DNA of 64,000 nt from Clostridium tunisiense TJ (GCF_000300195.1 NZ_AMQH01000006.1:62001-126000), one strand, 5' to 3'. Positions 18,790 through 27,494 are shown, counted from the stretch's first letter. The notes: generated from the letters alone by a model not told the origin. Program-made: numbers and translations.

Positions 18790-19755
18790 ATGCGATTTTA
18801 TTTAGCACCCTTGGAAGGAATTACAGGCTTCATATATAGAAATTCTTACAAAAAGATTTTTAACAATATTGATAAATACTTTACGCCTTTTATTGTACCT
18901 AATACTAGTAAGAATCTTAAAACTAGAGAATTAAGGGATATATTACCTGAAAATAATAAAGAGATTAACATAGTACCTCAAATACTAACCAATAATTCGG
19001 AAGGTTTTATTACTACTGCTAGAAAATTAAAGGAGTTAGGTTATAGTGAAGTTAATTTAAATTTAGGTTGTCCTTCTGGCACAGTAGTTGCCAAAAATAG
19101 AGGTTCAGGGTTTCTAGCAAAGCCAGAAGAGCTTGATATGTTTTTAGAGGAAATATTTAAAATGGAGGATATGAAGATTTCTATAAAAACTAGAATAGGA
19201 AAAGATAGTCCTGAGGAATTTTATGAACTTATAAAAATTTATAACAAATATCCTATGGAAGAATTAATTATCCATCCTAGAACCCGACAAGATTTTTATG
19301 GAAACAAACCTAATTTAGAAGTCTTTAAAGATGCCTTAGCTTTAAGTACTAACCCCATATGTTATAACGGTGATATTTTTACTGCTGATGACTATGATAA
19401 ATTAACAAGTGCTTTTCCTGAATTAAATACAGTAATGTTAGGAAGAGGTATCCTAGCTAATCCTGGATTAATTGATTTAATAAAAACCAACACTAAATTA
19501 GACAAAAAAGTATTAAAAGACTTTCATGATGAGGTTTTAAATAGTTACGTAGCATTGTTTAAGGATGATAATATTGCCATCCTTAGGATGAAAGAACTAT
19601 GGAGTTATTTGATTTACATATTTTCTGATAACAAGAAGTATGGTAAGAAAATTAAGAAGTCTCAAAACTTGAATGATTATAAAGCAGCTGTGTTTACTTT
19701 GTTTTCAGAGCAAGAAATCATTGAAGGAGCTGGATTATTTCATAGTGAACTTTAA
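18790..19755 (+). CDS. tRNA-dihydrouridine synthase
   Basis: A 321-aa FMN-dependent TIM-barrel enzyme reducing uridines in tRNA D-loops. Visible: LAPLEGITGFIYR at the N-terminus, the catalytic Cys94 in NLGCPSGTVVAKNRGSG, IHPRTRQDFYGNKPN, CYNGDIFTADDY and MLGRGILANPGLI. It is a divergent clostridial Dus, distinct from DusB. The ATG has an AAGGAG site. It is monocistronic. Confidence 0.9.
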   Translation: MRFYLAPLEGITGFIYRNSYKKIFNNIDKYFTPFIVPNTSKNLKTRELRDILPENNKEINIVPQILTNNSEGFITTARKLKELGYSEVNLNLGCPSGTVVAKNRGSGFLAKPEELDMFLEEIFKMEDMKISIKTRIGKDSPEEFYELIKIYNKYPMEELIIHPRTRQDFYGNKPNLEVFKDALALSTNPICYNGDIFTADDYDKLTSAFPELNTVMLGRGILANPGLIDLIKTNTKLDKKVLKDFHDEVLNSYVALFKDDNIAILRMKELWSYLIYIFSDNKKYGKKIKKSQNLNDYKAAVFTLFSEQEIIEGAGLFHSEL

Positions 19756-19970
19756 GGCAAGCTACCTTTACAATTAAGTATTAAACTAAATTTTGATATA
19801 CCCAAGTCCCGTTTTGTATCTAGATTCCATATTGGACTAAAACACAAGGACCCACTCTAAAGAATAATTATAAACCTGGTACTTACGAATTAATAATGTA
19901 ATTCAAAAGAATTTTGAGTTTTAGGTACTTCACATTTTTTAGATAACTAAAGGACTCATATGAAATTAAC

Positions 19971-20011
19971 AAAAAACAGCTTACTTATTACAAAGAATAA
20001 GTAAGCTGTTT
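19971..20011 (-). terminator. Terminator between dus and ABM genes
   Basis: AACAGCTTACTTATT and its exact complement with a six-base loop; on the minus strand it is followed by six T, so it mainly ends the ABM gene. Confidence 0.85.
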
Positions 20012-20029
20012 AAATCTTTTTGTGCCTTA

Positions 20030-20317
20030 TTATATTATTTTATTATAGATATTAACTTCTTTATCTCTCGCCAAAAGCTTTCCTATCCTAGGCACAATTC
20101 TTGTAAAATGTTCTGTTTTAAAGTGCTTCTCTAAAAAATCTCTATCTTCCCACTCTTCAATCATTGTAAGAATTGTAGGGTTTTGTGTATCTTGACACAA
20201 TTCATACTTAATACAACCTTCTTCTTTTCTAGTTTTTTCTACTAGCTCTTTGTATAATTCAATAGCCTCATTAATTTTATCCTCTTGAATAAAATTTTTC
20301 GCAACGACTTTTACCAT
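20030..20317 (-). CDS. Putative quinol monooxygenase (ABM domain)
   Basis: A 95-aa dimeric ferredoxin-fold protein of the antibiotic biosynthesis monooxygenase (YgiN-like) family: IELYKELVEKTRKEEGCIKYELCQD, then ILTMIEEWEDRDFLEKHFKTEHF. Related proteins oxidise quinols or similar small aromatics, but many are uncharacterised. A GGGTGG-type ribosome binding site precedes the ATG. Monocistronic. Confidence 0.82.
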   Translation of the reverse strand: MVKVVAKNFIQEDKINEAIELYKELVEKTRKEEGCIKYELCQDTQNPTILTMIEEWEDRDFLEKHFKTEHFTRIVPRIGKLLARDKEVNIYNKII

Positions 20318-20751
20318 TTGTATCCCACCCTTTTTTGTTATTCTTTCACAATTATCATTTATTTTCTAAATTTCAATAGAACTATCCCACTATTAGAGTT
20401 CACCTCTAAGGGCTAATAACCCTTTGTTACTGAACTCACCTTAGCAGAGCTTATATAAAATAATTATAAATATTACCTTAATTAATAGCAAGTACGCACT
20501 ATTTTGTATTGTAGTATATAAAAATATACTATTCAAATTAGGAGCTTCCAAAGTGAAATTGCATTTTTTTAACTTCCAAAGTGATATGTATTTAAATCAT
20601 TACTAAATATCCTATGGAAAATAGGAGTAATTTATAAGTTAAGTGTGGTCTTCAGTTTCCCCTAGATAATAAATCTATACATTTTTGAATTAGTTGTCCC
20701 TTTTTCTGTGCTAGGAATAGAATATATTAAGAAAGCTTAGAGGTGAATCCA
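20318..20751. other. Intergenic region with inverted and direct repeats
   Basis: GAGTTCA (20397) pairs with TGAACTC (to 20438), enclosing AAGGG/CCCTT. A 12-base direct repeat CTTCCAAAGTGA occurs at 20545 and 20573, 28 bases apart, upstream of the Cache operon. No coding frame. Confidence 0.55.
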
Positions 20752-21774
20752 GTGAAAAAGAAGAAAGAGATTTCCTTATTTTTAAAGAAGACAGTAATGA
20801 CTTTAGTGGTTACCCTTTCAATTTCTATTATTGGTTATACAATACAATATTATAGGGATATAAGTTTAAGTAAAAATAATATTATTAACAGTTTATATAC
20901 AGATGGTAAAAAACTAAAAGATACTATTGAGAAGGATTTTATAAATAGACTTTTTTATGAATTGAAAATATATTCCAGTTTTGATGGACTAAAGGAACTG
21001 GATAAAGATAAAATAAGCAAATTTTTAACCTTCGTTAATGCTAATAATGAAAGATATGTAAATATGGCTGTAATATCCACAAGTAGAGAAATTGTTTATG
21101 GCTATTTGCCACAGGAAAAACAAAAAACTATTTACTCCATTATAGATAATGTGGTAGCAAATGGCATGCAATCTATCAATTTAAGTAAAAGTACAGATAA
21201 GTATCATTTAGATGTATTTATTCCCATAGAAAATGGAAGTAACACTGTAGGGATAATGTTCTTTGAGATAAGTACCCAAGAAATAGATGAAATTACTGCC
21301 AGTATAAGAGATAAAGACGGAGTTGAAGCTTATGTAGTCGATAAAAATGGTGTTTTTATAACCTCTTCTAGATTTTCACAGGATGTAATTGCAAAAGAAA
21401 AAATCGATATTAAGAGAGTTAAACTTAACATTGATTATGCAAAGGACATCCCTTATAAAGACTATAGAGGTGAAAAAGTTTATGGAAGATATTTTCCGCT
21501 TAACTTTGATGGGTGTACTTTAATTATAGAGGCTGACGAATCCCCAACAGTAATAAACTCTGTGGCTAAAAAGACCTTACCCCAAATAATAGTTGTACTT
21601 CAGGGAACTGGGATAGTTTTGTTACAGCTACTTTTTAAAAATAAGTTCGGCATCGAAGTAGAAGGTACTTCCATGGAAGAAATATTAGTGAAGTTTAAAA
21701 AAGGTGAAGTACCTTTGGAAGATATTAATAAAATGATTGATAAAATTAATAAAAACAATAATCCTCAAAGTTAA
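20752..21774 (+). CDS. Sensor-only Cache domain membrane protein (first of pair)
   Basis: A 340-aa protein with an N-terminal transmembrane helix (about 14-34), an extracellular Cache-like sensor (about 40-265; NMAVISTSREIVYGYLP, GVEAYVVDKNGVFITSS, VYGRYFPLNFDGCTLIIEAD) and a second helix (about 275-295). Only about 40 cytoplasmic residues follow, with no HAMP, kinase, chemoreceptor or GGDEF domain. The GTG at 20752 has an AGAGGTG site; the GTG at 20743 overlaps it. A paralogue follows after 16 bases. The output partner is unknown. Confidence 0.75.
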   Translation: MKKKKEISLFLKKTVMTLVVTLSISIIGYTIQYYRDISLSKNNIINSLYTDGKKLKDTIEKDFINRLFYELKIYSSFDGLKELDKDKISKFLTFVNANNERYVNMAVISTSREIVYGYLPQEKQKTIYSIIDNVVANGMQSINLSKSTDKYHLDVFIPIENGSNTVGIMFFEISTQEIDEITASIRDKDGVEAYVVDKNGVFITSSRFSQDVIAKEKIDIKRVKLNIDYAKDIPYKDYRGEKVYGRYFPLNFDGCTLIIEADESPTVINSVAKKTLPQIIVVLQGTGIVLLQLLFKNKFGIEVEGTSMEEILVKFKKGEVPLEDINKMIDKINKNNNPQS

Positions 21775-21790
21775 TGAGGAGGTGAATTAA

Positions 21791-22735
21791 ATGACATGTT
21801 TTAAAAAGTTCTTTAAGAGAAAATTCAAGAAAAATACTTTGTTATTTACTGTGGTAACCTTAACAAATATATTATTATTTACAATAATTTATATTATTAG
21901 TAATGGACCCATGGTGGCTTCAGCAGTAAGAAATTTATCCTTACGCACAAGTCAGCAAGCAAACTATGTTAATTATTTGAATTCAAACTTACTCCATGAT
22001 TTAAAGCTTTATACTAGAAGTGATGCAATGAAAAATCTTGATTTCCATGGAATAACAGAGCTTTCAACCCTTATATTGTCTGATAGTGAAGTTTTCAATA
22101 GTTTAATAGTGATAGATGATAAGAATACAATTGTCTATGGATATACAGATAATTTTAAAGAATTAGTTAACGGAGAGGCTGTAAGACTTGCCCAACAAGG
22201 TGTTGTTGGGGCCTCAGATATGATCAAAGATGGAAACAACCATTTTATAGATATTGCGGCACCTATTTATGATGATAATAAAAATATAAGAGGAGTTCTG
22301 GTCCTTAGATTACTTCGAGATAACGTGAAAGTATTCTTAAATGGAGATAGGCTAGATGAGGATATGGAAGCTTTTATTGTTGATGAAGAAGGTGTTATGT
22401 TAACTCCTTCTAAATATATCAGTGATGCTGTTGGAAAAACTAAAGTTAACATGGAAAAAATGAAGCTAAGTATTGATTATAATGCTGAAATCACCTATTT
22501 CAATTATCGTAATCAAGAAGTCTATGGCTCCTATTATGAGATACCTGATACGGGGTGGACCATATTTTTAGAGAAAGAAGCTAAAAGTGCAAATGAACTG
22601 AAGAATAAAATAATAAATTTATTTTTTATAAATATGATTGTAGAAATTTTTGTGATAGTTATAGTTGAAAAACTCTATTTATCTTATTCAACTTGGTATG
22701 ACAACAAGGAAACCCGTAAGAAAAAAAGATGTTAA
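21791..22735 (+). CDS. Sensor-only Cache domain membrane protein (second of pair)
   Basis: A 314-aa paralogue of the preceding protein: transmembrane helix about 17-38, sensor about 40-260 (DEDMEAFIVDEEGVMLTPS, NQEVYGSYYEIPDTGWTIFLEKE), second helix about 272-292, and a 20-residue basic tail. The two proteins share the GxV/ExV-x-G-x-Y-x-x-x block before the last strand. GGAGGTG precedes the ATG, so both are translated from one mRNA. They may form a heterodimeric receptor acting on another protein. Confidence 0.75.
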   Translation: MTCFKKFFKRKFKKNTLLFTVVTLTNILLFTIIYIISNGPMVASAVRNLSLRTSQQANYVNYLNSNLLHDLKLYTRSDAMKNLDFHGITELSTLILSDSEVFNSLIVIDDKNTIVYGYTDNFKELVNGEAVRLAQQGVVGASDMIKDGNNHFIDIAAPIYDDNKNIRGVLVLRLLRDNVKVFLNGDRLDEDMEAFIVDEEGVMLTPSKYISDAVGKTKVNMEKMKLSIDYNAEITYFNYRNQEVYGSYYEIPDTGWTIFLEKEAKSANELKNKIINLFFINMIVEIFVIVIVEKLYLSYSTWYDNKETRKKKRC

Positions 22736-22783
22736 AATAGTGTCTATAGGAAACTAAGGTCACTTGTATTTTCTCCCTACTTT

Positions 22784-22850
22784 TGTTCCCTTAAAACTCT
22801 TAGGTGATGAATTTCATTAATCATGAATATAATAAGATTTCCACCTAGTA
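22784..22850 (+). repeat. Dispersed intergenic repeat, copy D
   Basis: GTTCCCTTAA, GGTGATGAATTTCATT and TCATGAATA follow in the order seen in copy A, with one mismatch in the hairpin. Confidence 0.45.
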
Positions 22851-22874
22851 ACCCTATAGTTAATAGGGTTACTT
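22848..22874. repeat. Hairpin between Cache operon and HesB-like gene
   Basis: GTAACCCTATAG pairs with TAGGGTTAC over a four-base loop; it lies just past the 3' ends of two convergent genes and may terminate either. Confidence 0.55.
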
Positions 22875-22879
22875 TAGCT

Positions 22880-23200
22880 TTAATCAACTCTTTTAGCAGT
22901 AAGTTGATTATTGTCTTTTGTTACCTCCAAGGTTCCAAGAAGGCTTTTATAATTGCTATTAACAACAAATTTCACCCCTTGTGTTTCTACAACTAAATCA
23001 TTTTCTTTTTGTTCATCCAGAACAACTGCAAACTTGCTACCACTTCAACACATACCTGCTACTACAAATCTTACAGCAGTTTTGTTTAGCTTTTTTAAAA
23101 GCTTTGTAATATCCTCAAGGACAGTTGGAGATACTACCACATTAAAATTAGATCTTATCTCTTGTTCTAATTCTTTATTTTTCTTTAAAAATGAAAACAT
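22880..23200 (-). CDS. HesB-like selenoprotein (in-frame TGA as Sec)
   Basis: A 106-codon gene read from ATG 23200 (AGGAGG upstream) to TAA 22880, interrupted only by TGA at 23047-23045. Read as selenocysteine the protein is HesB/IscA-like: KTAVRFVVAGMCUSGSKFAVVLDE, aligning with the family's GGCSG motif, then GVKFVVNSNYKSLLGTLEV. The C-terminal CxC of true IscA proteins is missing, as in the known HesB-related selenoprotein family (TIGR01911). A bacterial SECIS-like hairpin follows the TGA. A role in Fe-S or redox chemistry is inferred. Selenocysteine machinery genes are not in this window. Confidence 0.88.
23009..23025 (-). promoter_or_regulatory. bSECIS hairpin for selenocysteine insertion
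   Basis: Within the HesB-like gene, TTGTTC and GAACAA form a 6-bp stem with a TGGAT loop. Its loop G lies about 27 bases after the TGA, inside the 16-37 base range and with the early-loop G described for bacterial SECIS elements. Confidence 0.7.
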
Positions 23201-23633
23201 CCCTATAACTTACCTCCTACTTCGATGAAATTTATATTATGTATTTCTATAGTGAAACTCTTATTAAATAATCTTAGAGCTTATTTAAGATCAATGAAGT
23301 TCATCTTGAATTAGTTAAATTTTCACCACCAAAGCCTGTATTAACTTTATAGTTAAAAATTCAACTAATTTTACTTTCATTATAATAAAGTAATATGAAG
23401 ATTTTATGTAATATAAATCCTTCTCTTTAGACATATTTATTAGAATTATACTAACTTTGTCCAATATAAGGAAGCTATTTCTTAGAAACACTAGTTAAAA
23501 TGCTAAAGTGATTTTTCTTTAGGCCTCCAAAGTTATGTACCCTACACTTTACTCCTCGCTTAATTCTCTTAAGGCTTTTTTAATAAATATATATATATAT
23601 ATGGTTACTGGAGGATCAGTAAAATGCAAAATT
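23201..23633. other. Intergenic region with a dispersed repeat and AT microsatellite
   Basis: Contains a degenerate copy of the dispersed repeat near 23277-23340 and an (AT)n tract near 23587-23602. No coding frame. Confidence 0.5.
23277..23340 (+). repeat. Dispersed intergenic repeat, copy E
   Basis: ATCAATGAAGTTCATCTTGAAT, then TTTTCACC and AAAGCCTGT, matching the middle and end of copy A. Confidence 0.45.
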
Positions 23634-23700
23634 TAAAAACACTAGATTTTAGTAAAGCTCTCCCCCTTTGAGAATTCTTTTTAAACCCAGTGTTTTTAAA
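23634..23700 (-). terminator. Terminator of the Csp-like gene
   Basis: AAAAACACT and AGTGTTTTT pair across a long loop just past the stop codon; on the minus strand the stem is followed by T-rich sequence. Confidence 0.55.
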
Positions 23701-23706
23701 ATACCT

Positions 23707-25644
23707 CTACCTATAATTTATTCTTTTCAGTATTTCCTTGGGTATACTAACAAACACCCCCGTGTCTGACTCCTTACTAGAATTATCTATAGCTTTTTCA
23801 CAGGAAGCTTCCTTACCGCAAGCAACTACTTTGTTTTTATTAGGTATATTAAACTTAATTTTTTTTAGATTTTCAAATATCTTAGGTATGTTTAACTTTC
23901 CATATCCGCTTTCAGGATTAGGATAACTTACTCCTTCATCCTTCGAAGTTGCACCTATGATATAATTTCTGATGCTTTGAGCATAAAGGTTTGGATTATT
24001 ACCATCCACTATCCCCCACTGAAGCATTAAAGCTACTGTGCCAGCCAATATAGCCCCTGCTACACCTGATCCACATCCTACTATAAGCTTATTTTCAAGG
24101 CCTGTAGTAAGAATTCTATAGGATGCAGTAATTACATCTGGTTTTATTCGCCCATCTCTGGTGAAGCCTTTTCCTGATTCTTCTATTAACTCTCCTGTAT
24201 CTTGATTATAAAAACCAGTACTTATCATATTTCTAGCGGTAGAAGGTGTAACTACAGTAATAAAGGGATCTGGTCTTAAAAACCTAGTTTCCTTCTGCAA
24301 AAGGTTCTTTTGAGTCATCCAGGCATCATATCTACCATTAAGAAGTTGATCAGCCTTAAGAGTTATTTTCCATACGCCTGGTGTTAATCCCCTAATTAAA
24401 AATTCCAAATTATTATCAGGAACTACCTTCTCTTCTGAATAGTTTTGAATGGTTATAGTTGAGGAACTAAGGTTAAAAGTAATGCTTCCTCCTTGATTAG
24501 CAGGTGTTTCAATTTTTTCTACTGTACTTCCATCTGGAGCTATTATTCCAACTGAAACTTTATCTGGTTGAATTGTATATAAGGATATTATAATATTTCT
24601 TTCTCCCTCAGCTATATTTATATCTATGGTGTCTTGCCCTCCAGTTTCGAAAAGATTACCGCTAGTGTGGGTATCTCCTGTACCTTGAACTCCTACAGTT
24701 GCTACTGTAACAAAACCTCTCCTTTCAGTAAGAAAATCCATATATCTCTCAAGTACTGTACCTCCATCATGTCCCCCAAGATTACTCCCTAGTGGAATAT
24801 AAACTACCATAGGTTTATTTAATACTTGTTGTAAAGTTGAAAGATAATCCATTGCTTCAGCTATATCTATTCCTTCATAAACTCCAGCTTCAGACTCATC
24901 TATGGCATTTACCGCTAATATATTTCTTTTTGCCTTTTTTAATTTTACTATAGCAAAGTCGCAATTGGGTGCTACACTTGAAAAAGCTTCAGTTTGGTTT
25001 AATTTTCTCCCCCCAATAATACCTGCCATTGCTGTACCATATCCTGTTTCATCCCTATGCTCCACTTTATCATAAGGATTTTGTCCAAGACCATTAAGCT
25101 TTATAGCTTCATCTATATCCAACCTTGTAAATTCTTTTCCATAAATAATACTATGATGTCTTTTTCCCATATCAATTGTTTGATCCCAAATACTTATTAT
25201 TCTGGTGGTTCCATCTTCCTTCATGAACCTTGGGTTGAGATAATCTATACCTGTACTTATGATTCCCACCACTACACCCTCTCCATTGTAGGGTACGTTC
25301 CCCTTTTCTATACCCTTAGGACTGGAGGTTCCTTCTTCTAATACTGTTGGTGTTAGTGTATAGGGAAAATTTTTGTGCAAGATTGTTATTTCAGGAACAC
25401 TTTGTAATAAAGTATTAAGCATACCTTGTTTAACAAAAAGAGTTCCAAAAAACTTTTCTGTATAATACATCTTAGCATAATCAATATTTTTCAATCTTTC
25501 CTGAATATCTCCTGTGAACTCCACAAAATAAGCATCATATTCTTCATTTAAAAAGAGCTCTTTAAAATTTACTTCTTCAAGCTCTTTGCCATCCTTAGTA
25601 GTTGTATTTGCCTCCCTGCCATTGCTAAACCTTTCCCCTTTCAT
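23707..25644 (-). CDS. Csp-like subtilase, catalytically dead (pseudoprotease)
   Basis: A 645-aa S8 subtilisin-family protein most like the clostridial germination proteases CspA/B/C: prodomain about 25-100, subtilase core about 120-590 with the Csp jelly-roll-like insertion (about 340-450). All three catalytic positions are changed: the Asp of (D)TG is Ser130 in GIISTGIDYL, the His of GHGT is Tyr202 in TGYGTAMAG, and the nucleophile of GTS is Gly527 in GSGVAGAILAG. No signal peptide. C. difficile CspC is a known pseudoprotease in germinant signalling; a like role is inferred. It stands alone with an AGGGGAG site. Confidence 0.85.
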   Translation of the reverse strand: MKGERFSNGREANTTTKDGKELEEVNFKELFLNEEYDAYFVEFTGDIQERLKNIDYAKMYYTEKFFGTLFVKQGMLNTLLQSVPEITILHKNFPYTLTPTVLEEGTSSPKGIEKGNVPYNGEGVVVGIISTGIDYLNPRFMKEDGTTRIISIWDQTIDMGKRHHSIIYGKEFTRLDIDEAIKLNGLGQNPYDKVEHRDETGYGTAMAGIIGGRKLNQTEAFSSVAPNCDFAIVKLKKAKRNILAVNAIDESEAGVYEGIDIAEAMDYLSTLQQVLNKPMVVYIPLGSNLGGHDGGTVLERYMDFLTERRGFVTVATVGVQGTGDTHTSGNLFETGGQDTIDINIAEGERNIIISLYTIQPDKVSVGIIAPDGSTVEKIETPANQGGSITFNLSSSTITIQNYSEEKVVPDNNLEFLIRGLTPGVWKITLKADQLLNGRYDAWMTQKNLLQKETRFLRPDPFITVVTPSTARNMISTGFYNQDTGELIEESGKGFTRDGRIKPDVITASYRILTTGLENKLIVGCGSGVAGAILAGTVALMLQWGIVDGNNPNLYAQSIRNYIIGATSKDEGVSYPNPESGYGKLNIPKIFENLKKIKFNIPNKNKVVACGKEASCEKAIDNSSKESDTGVFVSIPKEILKRINYR

Positions 25645-25878
25645 TTGCTCCCCTCCTATAGATTAAGTGCTTAATACAAGCTTATATCTGCCTAATAAAC
25701 TTCTTCATTATATGTTAGGATAATTCTAAGTTTAATTACCTACCTTTAATTACATTATATTAGCTTTTATCCATATAGTTCTTCAAAATGAAATAGGTCT
25801 TATTTATTCTTTACTAAATTGCTCCAGTAATCTGTCTAATAGATTCCACAATATCACTGTGGTAATATATACTTAGCT

Positions 25879-26604
25879 TCATATAAAACTAATAGCTTTT
25901 ACTGGGCATTTATCAATAACTTTTCGCAACTCTTCCAACTCATCTTCTTTGACTTTAATATATTTTAATTTAGCTTTTTTATCTACAATTTCAAAGTGAT
26001 TTGGTGAAAACCTTTCACATAATCCACAGCCAACACAATAATGAGTTTTTATACTTAAGCATTCTCCCTCATTATTGTTTATTGAATTTTCTAGAGGAAT
26101 ATCCTGTTTATTTATTATCTTTGAAGTGATGTAAGCCATAATGAATATTGAGATTACAGTAAGTACCCATCTTATGCCCATAAATTTAGCACCTAAAAAT
26201 TTTGCTTCATTTGCTAACATAGGTACTTTTATAACAGCCCAAGAACTTAAAATAATAAAGATATTTCCAACACTAGCGCCTTTACTTAGTAACATTTTAC
26301 AGATTGGAAAAGCAGCATAAATTGGCCCTGCGGAAATGCTACCTAGCAATAAAGAAAATAAACCACCTTTAAAACCAGAATTGTCTCCAAAATTTTTTAG
26401 TATAACCTCCTTTGGAATAAGAGCTTCAATAACTGCGGTAAGAATAAAGATTACTGGCATAATGGATAACATTTCTTTAACATAATACATACTGTTTCCC
26501 ATAGCCGTTTTTGCATAATTAGGAGCTGTTATAAAAAGCCCTAGGTATATGATTGCTACTAAAGCTAATAGTTTATTATTTTTAACAAGATTTAATATCT
26601 TCAT
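25879..26604 (-). CDS. Permease half fused to a 4Fe-4S ferredoxin domain
   Basis: A 241-aa protein. Residues about 10-170 are the second half of a YraQ/ArsP-type permease (PF03773-like; SAGPIYAAFPICKMLLSKGASVGN, ILSSWAVIKVPML) with four to five helices. Residues about 185-241 are a ferredoxin: CVGCGLC near 192-198 and the later CP at KCPVKAISFI, enough for one 4Fe-4S cluster. It overlaps the upstream permease half by 4 bases. A redox-linked transporter fits the architecture; substrate unknown. Confidence 0.8.
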   Translation of the reverse strand: MKILNLVKNNKLLALVAIIYLGLFITAPNYAKTAMGNSMYYVKEMLSIMPVIFILTAVIEALIPKEVILKNFGDNSGFKGGLFSLLLGSISAGPIYAAFPICKMLLSKGASVGNIFIILSSWAVIKVPMLANEAKFLGAKFMGIRWVLTVISIFIMAYITSKIINKQDIPLENSINNNEGECLSIKTHYCVGCGLCERFSPNHFEIVDKKAKLKYIKVKEDELEELRKVIDKCPVKAISFI

Positions 26605-27083
26605 ATTAGTACCCCCATAACAAGAGCAATTAGAATAGCAAAGATGAAACTTAGTACATTTCTAGTTACTGCAAACTTCAACCCAAATTCTTGTTTTTCT
26701 AAAGGAATAGTCACAACTCCTACCATGGTTAAGGTAGTTAAAAAGGCTACTGAAGGAATAATACTTACCCCCATATCCACAAAGGACCCTACCAGTGGGA
26801 AGGCCACAAAGGGTGGAATTAAGGTTATCCCCCCAACTACAGCAGCTATAACTGTTGATACAAAGGTGTTTGAACTTCCTAATACACCCTTTATGGTTTC
26901 TGGTGGAATAAAGGTGAGTAATAAACCTATGAGAAATAATATAGCTACTATTTCGCCAATCATATTTTTCATCATGCCCTTTGCCATCTGCATAGAATGA
27001 AGAGTTTTGCTCTTATTCTTCTTCATTGAATATATAAAGAGAATAATAGTTGTTATCCATAGAGCTATAGTAAAAACATCCAT
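26601..27083 (-). CDS. Permease half (YraQ/ArsP-like), N-terminal partner
   Basis: A 160-aa membrane protein with four or five helices matching the first repeat of the same permease family (GVLGSSNTFVSTVIAAVVGGITLIPPFVAFPLVGSFVDMGVS). The family is usually one chain of about 300 aa; here it is split into two genes joined by an ATGA overlap, so both products probably form one transporter. The cupin gene lies 2 bases upstream. Confidence 0.78.
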   Translation of the reverse strand: MDVFTIALWITTIILFIYSMKKNKSKTLHSMQMAKGMMKNMIGEIVAILFLIGLLLTFIPPETIKGVLGSSNTFVSTVIAAVVGGITLIPPFVAFPLVGSFVDMGVSIIPSVAFLTTLTMVGVVTIPLEKQEFGLKFAVTRNVLSFIFAILIALVMGVLI

Positions 27084-27085
27084 AT

Positions 27086-27412
27086 TTATTCCCCTTTATA
27101 ATCTTTAGGATTTGGTGTTTTAAACACAAAGAATTCTAGCACTTCCTCATGAAAATTATTGACATTCATTTTTGTGTTAAAGGGAATATTAAGAATATCT
27201 CCTACAGTATATTCATTAACTTCTCCGTCATTAAATTTAGTTGTCATAGTACCTCTTACAATTACCATATAAACATTAGAGTTTGAGTAATGCTCAGGTA
27301 GTCCTGTGCCTTTGACAAGTACCATGTGGTTTAAGTGAATATTTTCGTCATCTACTATTTTTTCAATTATCTTCTCATTTGTTACCATATACTTATAATT
27401 TTTCTCCATCAT
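27086..27412 (-). CDS. Cupin domain protein
   Basis: A 108-aa single-domain cupin: HLNHMVLVKGTGLPEHYSNSNVYMVIVRGTMT and GDILNIPFNTKMNVNNFHEEVLEFFVFKTP. Metal-ligand histidines are partly kept (H in LPEHYS). First gene of the operon with the split permease-ferredoxin; AGGAGG precedes the ATG. Its role could be binding a metal or small molecule linked to the transporter. Divergent from the Crp/Fnr gene. Confidence 0.82.
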   Translation of the reverse strand: MMEKNYKYMVTNEKIIEKIVDDENIHLNHMVLVKGTGLPEHYSNSNVYMVIVRGTMTTKFNDGEVNEYTVGDILNIPFNTKMNVNNFHEEVLEFFVFKTPNPKDYKGE

Positions 27413-27468
27413 TGATAAAACCTCCTATTGAATATGTTATGATACTATTTTATAATTTTAACAATAGT

Positions 27469-27494
27469 AAATCAGTTACCATGGTAACTGATTT
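27469..27494. promoter_or_regulatory. Perfect 26-bp palindrome, likely Crp/Fnr operator
   Basis: AAATCAGTTACCA followed by its exact reverse complement (core GTTACCATGGTAAC), 18 bases before the Crp/Fnr gene and about 57 bases before the divergent cupin operon. Symmetry, size and place fit a dimeric regulator's operator acting on both sides. Confidence 0.7.

Noticed and set aside
23045..23047. TGA as a simple nonsense mutation in a HesB gene
   Set aside because: Coding character continues after it, it sits at the known Sec position, and a SECIS-like hairpin follows; still possible if the genome lacks Sec machinery.
22953..23228. 91-codon plus-strand frame
   Set aside because: It is the antisense shadow of the HesB-like selenoprotein gene, which has family motifs and a ribosome binding site.
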